Shown: one piece after another, positions 56,785-64,000 of the stretch | Position numbering within the stretch: position 1 is the first letter of the stretch | Layout of the letters: every line of letters starts with the position of its first letter | Notes under the pieces: model-generated | The model's input: only the letters and a program-made list of their open reading frames with translations | Told to the model about the DNA's origin: nothing | Database searches by the model: none | From: Paraburkholderia fynbosensis | GTDB lineage: Bacteria; Pseudomonadota; Gammaproteobacteria; Burkholderiales; Burkholderiaceae | Assembly: GCF_902859935.1 (NCBI RefSeq) | Contig: NZ_CADIKI010000007.1 | Location: forward strand, 186,001 to 250,000 | Reading direction: 5' to 3' | Length of the DNA: 64,000 nt | Position numbers and translations under genes: made by a program

Positions 56785-57879
56785 TTAGGCGAGACAGGCG
56801 TCCAGGCCGTCGGTGATCAGGTCTTGCGGCAGTTCGATGCCGATGAACACCATCTTGTTGGTCTTCTTCTCGACCGGCTGCCATTTCGCGGCCAGATCGC
56901 TGCCCATCATCTGATGCACGCCTTGGAATACGACCTTGCGATCGACACCCTTCATGTACAGCACGCCCTTATAGCGCAGCAGGCGCTCGCCATAAATCTG
57001 CAGAATGCCGCCGAGAAAATCTTCGAGCTTGTTCGGATCGAACGGACGATCGTTGCGGTACACGAACGACTTGATCTTGTCGTCGTGATGCGCATGGTGG
57101 TGGTGCGCGTGATCGTGGCCTTCGTGGTCGCAATGGCCGTGGTCGTGATCGCAGTTTTCGTGATCGTGGTCGGCGTGCGTATGGCCGTGCTCGTCATGCG
57201 CGTGAGCGTGGTTGTGGGCGTGCTCGTCTTCGGCGAGGAAGTCCGGGTCGATTTCCAGCTTCGAATTCAGGTTGAAGCCGCGCAGATCGAAAATTTCCTT
57301 GATGTCCGCTTCGCCGAAATTGACGACCTTGATCGCCGCCTTCGGGTTCATGTGCAGCAGACGGTGGCGCAGATCGCTCACGTGCTTTTCGTCGACCAGA
57401 TCGGCCTTGGTGATGAACAGGCGGTCGGCGAAACCGACTTGACGCTGTACCACTTCGTGTTCGTCCAGTTGATGGTTCGCGTGCTTCGCGTCCACCAGCG
57501 TGATGATCGCGTCGAGCAGGAATTCGCTGGCGATCTGGTCGTCCATGAAGAACGTCTGCGCGACCGGGCCCGGATTCGCGAGACCGGTGGTTTCGATCAC
57601 GACGCGGTCGAAATCCACTTCGCCCGCCTGTTTCTTCGCCGCCAGATCGCCCAGCACGCGCGACAGGTCGCCGCGAATCGTGCAGCAGATGCAGCCGTTG
57701 CTCATCTGGATGATCTGCTCGCTGGTGTCCTGCACGAGGATTTCGTTGTCGATGTTCTCTTCGCCGAACTCGTTTTCGATGACGGCGATCTTCATGCCGT
57801 GTTTTTCGTTCAGGATGCGCTTGAGCAGGGTGGTTTTGCCGCTGCCGAGAAAGCCGGTCAGGATGGTGACTGGGAGCAT
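56785..57879 (-). CDS. CobW-family zinc-chaperone-like GTPase with His-rich insert
   Basis: A 364-residue G3E GTPase of the COG0523 group. The P-loop GFLGSGKTT occupies 9-17, the metal motif CICC lies in SNGCICCTIRGD, followed by the G3 region VIETTGLANPGP and TKADLVDE. Residues about 215-275 are a His/Asp-rich insert with more than 20 His (HAHDEHGHTHADHDHENCD and further), then the CobW C-terminal domain. Such proteins deliver zinc or other metals under shortage. A Zur box was not found, though a sigma70-like promoter lies at 57959-57988. Confidence 0.93.
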   Translation of the reverse strand: MLPVTILTGFLGSGKTTLLKRILNEKHGMKIAVIENEFGEENIDNEILVQDTSEQIIQMSNGCICCTIRGDLSRVLGDLAAKKQAGEVDFDRVVIETTGLANPGPVAQTFFMDDQIASEFLLDAIITLVDAKHANHQLDEHEVVQRQVGFADRLFITKADLVDEKHVSDLRHRLLHMNPKAAIKVVNFGEADIKEIFDLRGFNLNSKLEIDPDFLAEDEHAHNHAHAHDEHGHTHADHDHENCDHDHGHCDHEGHDHAHHHHAHHDDKIKSFVYRNDRPFDPNKLEDFLGGILQIYGERLLRYKGVLYMKGVDRKVVFQGVHQMMGSDLAAKWQPVEKKTNKMVFIGIELPQDLITDGLDACLA

Positions 57880-57958
57880 GTTGGTCGCCTGTAGTTCGTG
57901 AAACGGTGCGTGATCGAAAGCGTAGCCGGGCGCGGCGACCGGATGGCGCGCAGCCCTG

Positions 57959-57988
57959 TCTAGCCGGTTATTGAACCATATCTGTCAA
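57959..57988 (-). promoter_or_regulatory. Probable promoter of the CobW-family gene
   Basis: On the minus strand TTGACA (57988-57983), an 18-base spacer and TCTAGC read as GCTAGA (57964-57959). The -35 is perfect and the -10 poor. Confidence 0.4.
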
Positions 57989-58079
57989 GCCCGCGCTGAC
58001 GGCCGGGGTTCGCGCCCGCTGGCGCCAGCGCCGCCCGCGCGCAAAACGAGCCTGAAAAATAGGCTCAAATTATGGGCGA

Positions 58080-59282
58080 TCAGGCGATTTGCAACAGCAG
58101 ACCCTTCAGGTATTCGCCCTCCGGGAACGCCGTGAGCAAGGGATGATCCACGCCCGCGCCGAGGCGCTTGAGAATGCGCGCATCGACGCGCGCGTCGGCG
58201 GCCGCGCTGGAGACGATCTTCTGGAACAGTTCGGAGTCGATCGCGCCCGAGCACGAGTAGGTGAACAGCAAACCGCCCGGGCGCAGCAGCTTCAGGCCGG
58301 TCAGGTTGATGTCCTTGTACGCGCGCGACGCGCGGTCCACGTGTTCGCGCGACGGCGCGAATTTCGGCGGATCGAGCACGATCAGGTCGAAGCGCTCGCC
58401 CTCGTCGTACAGGCGGCGCAGCGTCCTGAACGCGTCGGCATCGAGCCAGGTGGCGCGTTCGGCGTCGAAGCCGTTGGCCGTTACGTTCTGCTGGGCGAGC
58501 GCCAGAGCTTCGCCCGACGAATCGATCGACACCACCCGCTTCGCGCCACCCTTCAACGCCGCCAGCGAGAAGCCGCCGGTGTAGCAGAAGCAGTTCAGCA
58601 CCTCGCGATCCTGCGCGAGCTGCTGCACTAGCAGGCGGTTGTCGCGCTGATCGACGTAAAAGCCGGTTTTGTGGCCGTTGCGCACGTCGACGTGATAGCG
58701 CACGCCGTTTTCGCTCGAAATCAACGCATCCGATGGCGCCTCGCCCGCCAGCACGCCGGTGATCTGTTCGAGTCCTTCCTTCTGGCGAATCGACACGTCC
58801 GAACGTTCGTAGACATTCGGGCAGCCGGTCGCGCCGACCAGCGCCGCGACGATTGCTTCCTTCCACGCCTCGACGCCCGCCGCCATGAACTGGCAAACCA
58901 ACTGACTCCGCTGGCCTGGGTCCGCGGCGACGTAATGATCGACGATCAAGCCGGGCAGGCCGTCCGCTTCGCCGAAAATCAGCCGTACCGCGCCGGTGTC
59001 GTGCACCATCGTCTGACGATGCGCGAGCGCGCGCTGCACGCGGCGCTTGAAAAACGCATGATCGATCGGCTCGGTTTCGTCGAAGCTCCACACGCGCGCG
59101 CGGATCTGCGAATGCGGACTGTAGGCGGCGCGCGCGAGAAAGCGGCCGTCGTGCGCGCGCACCAGCACGGTTGCGCCGGGCGCGGGATTGCCATCGACGC
59201 GGTCGATCGCGTTGGCATAGACCCACGGATGGCGGCGCAGCAGCGATTTTTCTTTCGACGGTTTGAGCGTAACGGTATTCAT
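58080..59282 (-). CDS. rlmI: 23S rRNA (cytosine-1962-C5) methyltransferase RlmI type
   Basis: A 400-residue class I SAM methyltransferase. An N-terminal PUA-like RNA-binding domain (about 1-75, starting VTLKPSKEKSLLRRHPWVY) precedes a beta-barrel and the catalytic domain with LNCFCYTGGFSLAALKGGA, VLDPPKFAPSR and the C-terminal catalytic region LFTYSCSGAID. The target C1962 is assigned by similarity to E. coli RlmI. It lies 91 bases downstream of xerC, same strand. Confidence 0.88.
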   Translation of the reverse strand: MNTVTLKPSKEKSLLRRHPWVYANAIDRVDGNPAPGATVLVRAHDGRFLARAAYSPHSQIRARVWSFDETEPIDHAFFKRRVQRALAHRQTMVHDTGAVRLIFGEADGLPGLIVDHYVAADPGQRSQLVCQFMAAGVEAWKEAIVAALVGATGCPNVYERSDVSIRQKEGLEQITGVLAGEAPSDALISSENGVRYHVDVRNGHKTGFYVDQRDNRLLVQQLAQDREVLNCFCYTGGFSLAALKGGAKRVVSIDSSGEALALAQQNVTANGFDAERATWLDADAFRTLRRLYDEGERFDLIVLDPPKFAPSREHVDRASRAYKDINLTGLKLLRPGGLLFTYSCSGAIDSELFQKIVSSAAADARVDARILKRLGAGVDHPLLTAFPEGEYLKGLLLQIA

Positions 59283-59373
59283 CAGGGTGTCAGCAGAGCA
59301 AGGGGCCGGGTGGCAACGCGCACGCAGCGAGTGAAGCGAAAGCGCAGGAGACTACAAGCCGCAATAAGCGGCG

Positions 59374-60297
59374 TCAGTCGCGTTTTTTGGCGCGCGGATG
59401 CGCCTGGTCGTAGACGTGGGCGAGGTGCTGGAAATCGAGCGCGGTGTAGACCTGGGTAGCGGTGATGCTGGCATGGCCGAGCAGTTCCTGCACGGCGCGC
59501 AGATCGCCGCTCGACTGCAGCACGTGCGTAGCGAACGAATGCCGCAGCACGTGCGGATGTACGTTGGCGGGGATGCCCGCGACCAGCGCCGCGCGCTTCA
59601 CGCGCTCACGCACGACATTCGGCGACAGGCGGTTGCCGCGCGCCGACAGAAACAGCGGATGCGGATCGTGCTTGACCATCTGGTCGCGCACCGCGAGCCA
59701 TGCGTTCAGCGCGTCGAGCGCCTTGCTGCCGACCGGCACGATGCGGCGCCGGTTGCCCTTGCCGAGCACTTCGACTTCGGCGGAGTCCAGCTTGAGCCAA
59801 CCGGCAGAGCGGTAGCCGTCGGCGTCGGCGAAACGGGCGTCGAGGCCGACCAGTTCAGCGAGACGCAGACCGGACGAGTAAAACAGTTCGAGCATCGCGT
59901 GATCGCGCAACCCTTCGGGCGATGCGACGGGCGGCGTTTCCATCAGGCGCGTGGCGTCGTCGACGGACAGGGCCTTGGGCAGCGTCCTCGCCTGCTTCGG
60001 CGCGCGCACGGTGGCGACCGGATTGGCCGGCAGTTCGACGCGGCCTGCGAGCCAGCGATAAAACGCGCGCCACGCGGACAGCCGGTGGCTGATCGAGCGC
60101 GCCGTCAGACCGCCCGCATGCGCGCGCGCTACGGCGCCGCGAATGTCGACGGCGCTCAGGCTTTCGAGCGGCCGACCTTTGGCCAGCAGCCTGAGTTCTT
60201 CGAGTTCGTGCGTGTAGCTGCGCAGCGTATGCGCCGAGAGCCGCCGCTCATGTTCGAGGTTCGACAGATACGCGGCGATCGGGTCGGCGGCGGTCAC
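59374..60297 (-). CDS. xerC: Site-specific tyrosine recombinase XerC
   Basis: Works with XerD at dif to resolve chromosome dimers. The 307 residues have the SAM-like N-domain (about 1-95) and a catalytic domain with SSGLRLAELVGL (first Arg), a Lys in the beta-hairpin, HVLRHSFATHVLQSSGDL (His-Arg), LGHASITATQVYTALDF (His and Tyr). Length is normal. The order dapF-DUF484-xerC is the same as the conserved E. coli cluster. Confidence 0.95.
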   Translation of the reverse strand: MTAADPIAAYLSNLEHERRLSAHTLRSYTHELEELRLLAKGRPLESLSAVDIRGAVARAHAGGLTARSISHRLSAWRAFYRWLAGRVELPANPVATVRAPKQARTLPKALSVDDATRLMETPPVASPEGLRDHAMLELFYSSGLRLAELVGLDARFADADGYRSAGWLKLDSAEVEVLGKGNRRRIVPVGSKALDALNAWLAVRDQMVKHDPHPLFLSARGNRLSPNVVRERVKRAALVAGIPANVHPHVLRHSFATHVLQSSGDLRAVQELLGHASITATQVYTALDFQHLAHVYDQAHPRAKKRD

Positions 60298-60333
60298 GGT
60301 AGCGGGCTCGGGCGCGTGCGTGCGGGCGCAGGC

Positions 60334-61056
60334 TCAGCGCGGCAGCAGACGGCTCAGCGCGGCGCTCGCCAGCGCGCCGATCTGCGTCAGGAAATCGGTG
60401 GCCATGCCGTCGTGGAAGCGGCGCGCATCGGCCGAGCCCATCACCAGCAGACCGAAGGTGGGCGCCTCTTCGTTGGCCTCCGGGTCGCGCAGCGCGAGCA
60501 ACGCAATCGATTCGGTGACGTGCGCCGACTCGGACGTGGCATTGCCGCCCGCGCTCTCGTCCGCCACCGCGCCGACTGCCGGAGTTAGCCACTGCGCGGC
60601 TTCGAAGCCGGTGTTCGCGCCGCAGTACGGCGTCGTGAGACTGCCCGCGAAAATGCGCACTTCCTCGCCGACGTGGCGCGCGAAGTCGGCCTGAGCGTAA
60701 GGCTCGGCCACGTCCCACACGCGCAGCGCGGCCTGCGGCACGTCGAAAATCTCGCGCAAACCGGTGGCGATCGTGCGCGGCAGCGCGTACGGATCGCGCT
60801 CGGCCATCACGCGGATGGTCCAGCGGTTGAATTTCGACGCGATGCTGTCGTTCTCGTGGCCGTAACGCAGCAGTTCGGCGAGGCGTCGTTCGAGATGCTT
60901 GTTCTTGTCGCGCAGCATTTCCATCTGCCGTTCCTGCAGCGACACCGCGGCTTTGCCGTGCGGGTTCCCGAGCCGGATGGTCGCAAGCATTTCCGCGTGT
61001 TCGGCGAAGAATTCGGGGTTGGCAAGCAGGTATTCGGCGACTTCGCGATCGTTCAT
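60334..61056 (-). CDS. DUF484 family protein
   Basis: A 240-residue soluble protein. It starts with the family sequence DREVAEYLLANPEFFAEHAEMLA, then HGKAAVSLQERQMEMLRDKNKHL (a helical stretch, quoted in part), and ends in a GAF-like domain with FGLLVMGSADARRFHDGM. The same family sits between dapF and xerC in E. coli. Function unknown; a small-molecule sensing role is an inference from the GAF-like fold. Confidence 0.9.
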   Translation of the reverse strand: MNDREVAEYLLANPEFFAEHAEMLATIRLGNPHGKAAVSLQERQMEMLRDKNKHLERRLAELLRYGHENDSIASKFNRWTIRVMAERDPYALPRTIATGLREIFDVPQAALRVWDVAEPYAQADFARHVGEEVRIFAGSLTTPYCGANTGFEAAQWLTPAVGAVADESAGGNATSESAHVTESIALLALRDPEANEEAPTFGLLVMGSADARRFHDGMATDFLTQIGALASAALSRLLPR

Positions 61057-61114
61057 GGTTTCGGCTAAAGGACTACGGGACGACGCCCCGGGGGCGGCGC
61101 ATCGGTCAATGAGT

Positions 61115-61990
61115 TTAAGCGGCCAACGAGTCGGCCAGTTCGATCTCGCCTTCGAAAACGGTGGCGGCGGGGCCCGCCATCAGCAGCGGTTCGCCTTCGC
61201 GGGTGCTGTCCCACGTGATCGTCAGCTTACCGCCGTGCGTATGGACCAGCACCGGTGCGTCCAGCAGCCCGCGCCGGATGCCTGCCGCAACTGCCGCGCA
61301 GGCGCCCGTGCCGCACGCGAGCGTTTCGCCCGCGCCGCGTTCATACACGCGCAGCCTGATCTCGCTGCGGCCGACGATTTGCATGAAGCCCGCATTCACC
61401 CGCTGCGGGAAGCGCGCATGGCGTTCGATCACCGGGCCTTCGACCAGCACCGGGAACGCTTCGACGTCGTCGACCACCTGCACGGCGTGCGGATTGCCCA
61501 TCGACACCACTGAAATCCAGCGCGTCGTGCCGTTCACGTCGAGCGGCCAGAGCGTGTCCGCGCCTTCGCGGCGCCCTTCGAGGCCCTTGATGGCGAACGG
61601 CACGCGTTCCGGGTCGAACACCGGCGTGCCCATGTCGACCAGCACTTCACCGTTGTCCTGCACGGTCAGCGTAATGATGCCCTTCTGCACTTGCACGCGC
61701 ACGCTGCGCCGATCGGTCAGGCCGCGGTCGCGCACGAACTTGACGAAGCAGCGCGCGCCATTGCCGCAGTGCTCGACCTCGCCGCCGTCGCAATTGAAGA
61801 TGCGATATCGGAAATCGACGCCATCCACGGTGGGCTTTTCGACCAGCAGCAATTGATCGGCGCCGACGCCGAAGTGCCGGTCCGCGAGCGCGCGCACCTG
61901 CGCCGGGCTCAGGTTGACCGGTTGGGTGAAGCCGTCGAGCACGACGAAGTCGTTGCCCGCCCCGTGCATCTTGGTGAATTTCAGTTTCAT
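61115..61990 (-). CDS. dapF: Diaminopimelate epimerase
   Basis: Interconverts LL- and meso-diaminopimelate for lysine and peptidoglycan. The 291-residue enzyme has the two-domain fold with catalytic Cys in EHCGNGARC and in [10 protein letters not shown], and the N-terminal [14 protein letters not shown]. Length is normal. It follows the lpxL-like gene by 108 bases and precedes DUF484-xerC, all minus strand. Confidence 0.97.
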   Translation of the reverse strand: MKLKFTKMHGAGNDFVVLDGFTQPVNLSPAQVRALADRHFGVGADQLLLVEKPTVDGVDFRYRIFNCDGGEVEHCGNGARCFVKFVRDRGLTDRRSVRVQVQKGIITLTVQDNGEVLVDMGTPVFDPERVPFAIKGLEGRREGADTLWPLDVNGTTRWISVVSMGNPHAVQVVDDVEAFPVLVEGPVIERHARFPQRVNAGFMQIVGRSEIRLRVYERGAGETLACGTGACAAVAAGIRRGLLDAPVLVHTHGGKLTITWDSTREGEPLLMAGPAATVFEGEIELADSLAA

Positions 61991-62098
61991 CGCGCTATTG
62001 TAAGTGACGCACCGGCAGGTGAGCCGAACGCCGCGTTATTTCCGCGTTCGGGCGGCTTGTCCGGCTGGCTGCGCCGGCGTCGTTCAGCTCGATCCGGG

Positions 62099-62983
62099 TC
62101 AGTACACGCTCGGCACGCCCGGCGGCCGGGTCTTGAAGCGCTTGTGCACCCAGTAATACTGCTCGGGCAGCAGCGGAATCTGTTCTTCGAGGAAGGCGTT
62201 CATGCGCCGCGCGTCCTCGTCGTCGTCGCCGGTGGGATAGTTGTCCCAGGGCTTGAACACCTTGAGGCGGTAACCCTTGTAGTTCGGCAGCACTTCGCCG
62301 ATGAACGGCACGACCTGCGCGCGGCCGACCTTCGCGAGACGCCCCACCGCGGTCAGCGTGCAGGTCGGCACGCCGAAGAACGGCACGAAGGTGGAATTGC
62401 GCGCGCCGTAGTCCATGTCGGCGCCGAGCATGACCGGCTTGCGTTCGCGCAGCCAGCGCAGCACGATGCGCGCGCTGTCGGCGCGGCTCGCCATGTCCGC
62501 GCCGAAACGCGCGCGCGCCGCTTTGGCGATCTCTTCGAGTTCCGGGTTCGACATCGGCTGATACAGTGAGCCGCATTGACGCTTGAGCGAGTAGTTCAGG
62601 AAGATCGACCCGGCCTCGATGCCGACGAAGTGAAAGCCGAGAAACAGCGTAGGCGGCAGGTTCGGGTCCGTCAGATCGATCGCGCTGTCGAGCTGGATCA
62701 ACTTTTCGAGTTTTTTCGCCGAGCCGAACCACTGCACGCTGCGTTCGATGTAGCTGCGGATCGCGTGGCGGAAGTGTTTCTGCGCGACATCTTCGCGGCG
62801 CTCGTCGCTCCACTCGGGAAAGCACAGCGTCAGGTTGGTGTGCACGATGCGCTTGCGGCGGCTCGGAATCTGATAGAGCAGCCAGCCGAGCCCGTCGCCG
62901 AAACGGGCGACGAGGCCATAGGGCAGCAGTGCAAAAAGTTTCAACAGCCCGATCGCGAGCTTCGCGCCATAGCGGCTCAGCAT
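62099..62983 (-). CDS. Lipid A biosynthesis acyltransferase (LpxL/HtrB family)
   Basis: A 294-residue inner-membrane enzyme adding a secondary acyl chain to lipid A. An N-terminal hydrophobic segment (LAIGLLKLFALLPYGLV) is followed by the catalytic HX4E motif in GFHFVGIEAGS and the conserved VMLGADMDYG region. It belongs to the LpxL/LpxM group; whether it prefers the first or second site cannot be told. The ATG at 62983 has GGAGG close by; a GTG at 63067 extends the frame but lacks homology. It diverges from metK. Confidence 0.92.
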   Translation of the reverse strand: MLSRYGAKLAIGLLKLFALLPYGLVARFGDGLGWLLYQIPSRRKRIVHTNLTLCFPEWSDERREDVAQKHFRHAIRSYIERSVQWFGSAKKLEKLIQLDSAIDLTDPNLPPTLFLGFHFVGIEAGSIFLNYSLKRQCGSLYQPMSNPELEEIAKAARARFGADMASRADSARIVLRWLRERKPVMLGADMDYGARNSTFVPFFGVPTCTLTAVGRLAKVGRAQVVPFIGEVLPNYKGYRLKVFKPWDNYPTGDDDEDARRMNAFLEEQIPLLPEQYYWVHKRFKTRPPGVPSVY

Positions 62984-63069
62984 GCCGCCTCCAGGAAAGA
63001 AGAGGCACTGCGCACGACGGATTTCAGGAAAGCGGAGAAATTGACGTAATACCGCACTCGTGGACACTC

Positions 63070-63097
63070 TGTGACAATCAAAGGAAGTCGCTATAAT
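63070..63097 (+). promoter_or_regulatory. Promoter of metK
   Basis: TGTGAC (63070-63075), a 16-base spacer and a perfect TATAAT (63092-63097). The predicted start is near 63104, giving a leader of about 160 bases. Confidence 0.6.
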
Positions 63098-63101
63098 AAG
63101 G

Positions 63102-63221
63102 GCTTCGCCGAGTTAATAGACAACTTGCGGGGCGAAGCTGGCGGGTGCGATCCATGTGATATGCGCCGGCCGGTCAAGGTAATCCGCTAAAGCGTCGCCG
63201 CTTCAGGCTCCCGAAGCTGGC
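63102..63221 (+). promoter_or_regulatory. Structured metK leader with alternative pairings
   Basis: GCTTCGCC (63102-63109) pairs fully with GGCGAAGC (63131-63138). A second hairpin pairs GCTTC (63200-63204) with GAAGC (63213-63217). The 3' arms share a 10-base direct repeat, CGAAGCTGGC (63133-63142 and 63212-63221), so the arms can swap. This suggests a cis-regulatory RNA, possibly sensing S-adenosylmethionine; it fits no SAM riboswitch class I know. Confidence 0.45.
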
Positions 63222-63263
63222 TACGTGAAACTCAACCGTAACCACCAAACAGGAGTCTGCAAC

Positions 63264-64000
63264 GTGGCAAACGACTATCTCTTCACTTCGGAATCCGTCT
63301 CCGAAGGCCATCCCGACAAAGTCGCGGATCAAATCTCGGACGCGATTCTCGATGCGATCCTGGCGCAGGACAAATACTCGCGTGTCGCAGCAGAAACGCT
63401 GTGCAACACGGGCTTGGTCGTGCTGGCCGGTGAAATCACGACCACGGCGAACGTCGATTACATCCAGATCGCGCGCAATACCATCAAGCGCATCGGCTAC
63501 GACAACACCGATTACGGCATCGACTACCGCGGCTGCGCCGTGCTCGTCGCGTACGACAAGCAATCGCCAGACATCGCCCAGGGCGTGGACCGCGCGCACG
63601 ACAATAACCTCGATCAAGGCGCCGGCGACCAGGGCCTGATGTTCGGTTACGCGTGTGAAGAAACGCCGGAACTGATGCCGTTGCCGATCCACCTGTCGCA
63701 CCGTCTGGTCGAACGTCAGGCGAATCTGCGCCGCGACGGCCGTCTGCCGTGGCTGCGTCCGGATGCGAAGTCGCAGGTCACCGTGCGTTATGTCGACGGC
63801 AAGCCGCATTCGATCGACACCGTCGTGCTGTCCACGCAGCACTCGCCGGACATCGATCTGGACACGCTGCGCGAAGCCGTGATCGAAGAAGTCATCAAGC
63901 CGACGCTGCCCGCCGAACTCATCAAGGGCGACATCAAGTTCCTGGTGAACCCGACCGGCCGTTTCGTGATTGGCGGTCCGCAAGGCGATTGCGGCCTGAC
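63264..64000 (+). CDS. metK: S-adenosylmethionine synthetase (truncated at window end)
   Basis: Makes S-adenosylmethionine from methionine and ATP. The first 245 residues are present: [20 protein letters not shown], the [11 protein letters not shown] metal site, the [12 protein letters not shown] signature, and [19 protein letters not shown] at the edge. The usual total is about 390 residues. The GTG start has AGGAG eight bases upstream. The leader (63102-63221) looks structured, with methionine and SAM genes metXW elsewhere in the window. Confidence 0.97.
   Translation, partial: MANDYLFTSESVSEGHPDKVADQISDAILDAILAQDKYSRVAAETLCNTGLVVLAGEITTTANVDYIQIARNTIKRIGYDNTDYGIDYRGCAVLVAYDKQSPDIAQGVDRAHDNNLDQGAGDQGLMFGYACEETPELMPLPIHLSHRLVERQANLRRDGRLPWLRPDAKSQVTVRYVDGKPHSIDTVVLSTQHSPDIDLDTLREAVIEEVIKPTLPAELIKGDIKFLVNPTGRFVIGGPQGDCGL

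Noticed and set aside
57880..57990. A Zur box before the CobW GTPase gene
   Set aside because: No GTTATAAT-ATAAC-type palindrome is present.

Overview
The window is GC-rich chromosomal DNA from a member of the Burkholderiales, most likely a Paraburkholderia or Burkholderia species. The basis is gene content and order, not a database search. Pointers are argB next to a pyrimidine 5'-nucleotidase and slmA, metX overlapping metW, the run hslU-hslV-dksA-CobW GTPase-rlmI-xerC-DUF484-dapF-lpxL-metK, an NtrY-like kinase paired with a short regulator that lacks the sigma54 ATPase domain, and a RegB/RegA-type redox pair. Almost all of it is core genome. I found no CRISPR array, prophage, intact insertion sequence or secretion system.

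Region 1-5100 is the accessory end. A small heat-shock cluster (two Hsp20 proteins plus a truncated gene) reads leftward from a very good sigma32-type promoter, and an unknown 127-residue protein reads away from it on a second sigma32-like promoter. An HxlR repressor, an SDR dehydrogenase and an F420-type NADP oxidoreductase follow. Next come about 900 bases of wreckage, including a frameshifted integrase stub beside tRNA-Lys(CUU): the scar of a lost genomic island.

Region 5300-19900 holds a thioesterase, a patatin phospholipase, a 2-hydroxyacid dehydrogenase, PEP carboxykinase, a LysR regulator, topoisomerase III, a thioredoxin, DprA, peptide deformylase and formyltransferase (def-fmt), a LysE-type exporter and HtpX. 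Region 20100-29500 holds rsmB-DUF4390-ntrY-ntrX-like as one overlapping operon, tRNA-Phe, the queuosine operon queC-queE-queD, an HpcH/HpaI aldolase and a Sel1-repeat protein.

Region 29600-36100 (minus) is the rod-shape operon mreB-mreC-mreD-mrdA-rodA. It diverges from gatC-gatA-gatB (36468-39901). PPK2 and exonuclease III follow. Region 41700-49100 (minus) carries an M48 protease, AmpG, metW-metX, slmA, a nucleotidase and argB. A small CWC protein and a TPR/glycosyltransferase-like protein come next, then regB-regA (plus). Region 53300-63000 (minus) carries hslU-hslV, dksA, a zinc-chaperone-like CobW GTPase, rlmI, xerC, DUF484, dapF and a lipid A acyltransferase. metK starts at 63264 and leaves the window.

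The points most worth follow-up are regulatory: a ribosome-site-masking hairpin in the hsp20 leader, a perfect TGTGA-N6-TCACA site upstream of pckG, self-complementary leaders before metK and metX, and an inverted repeat abutting the HxlR start codon.
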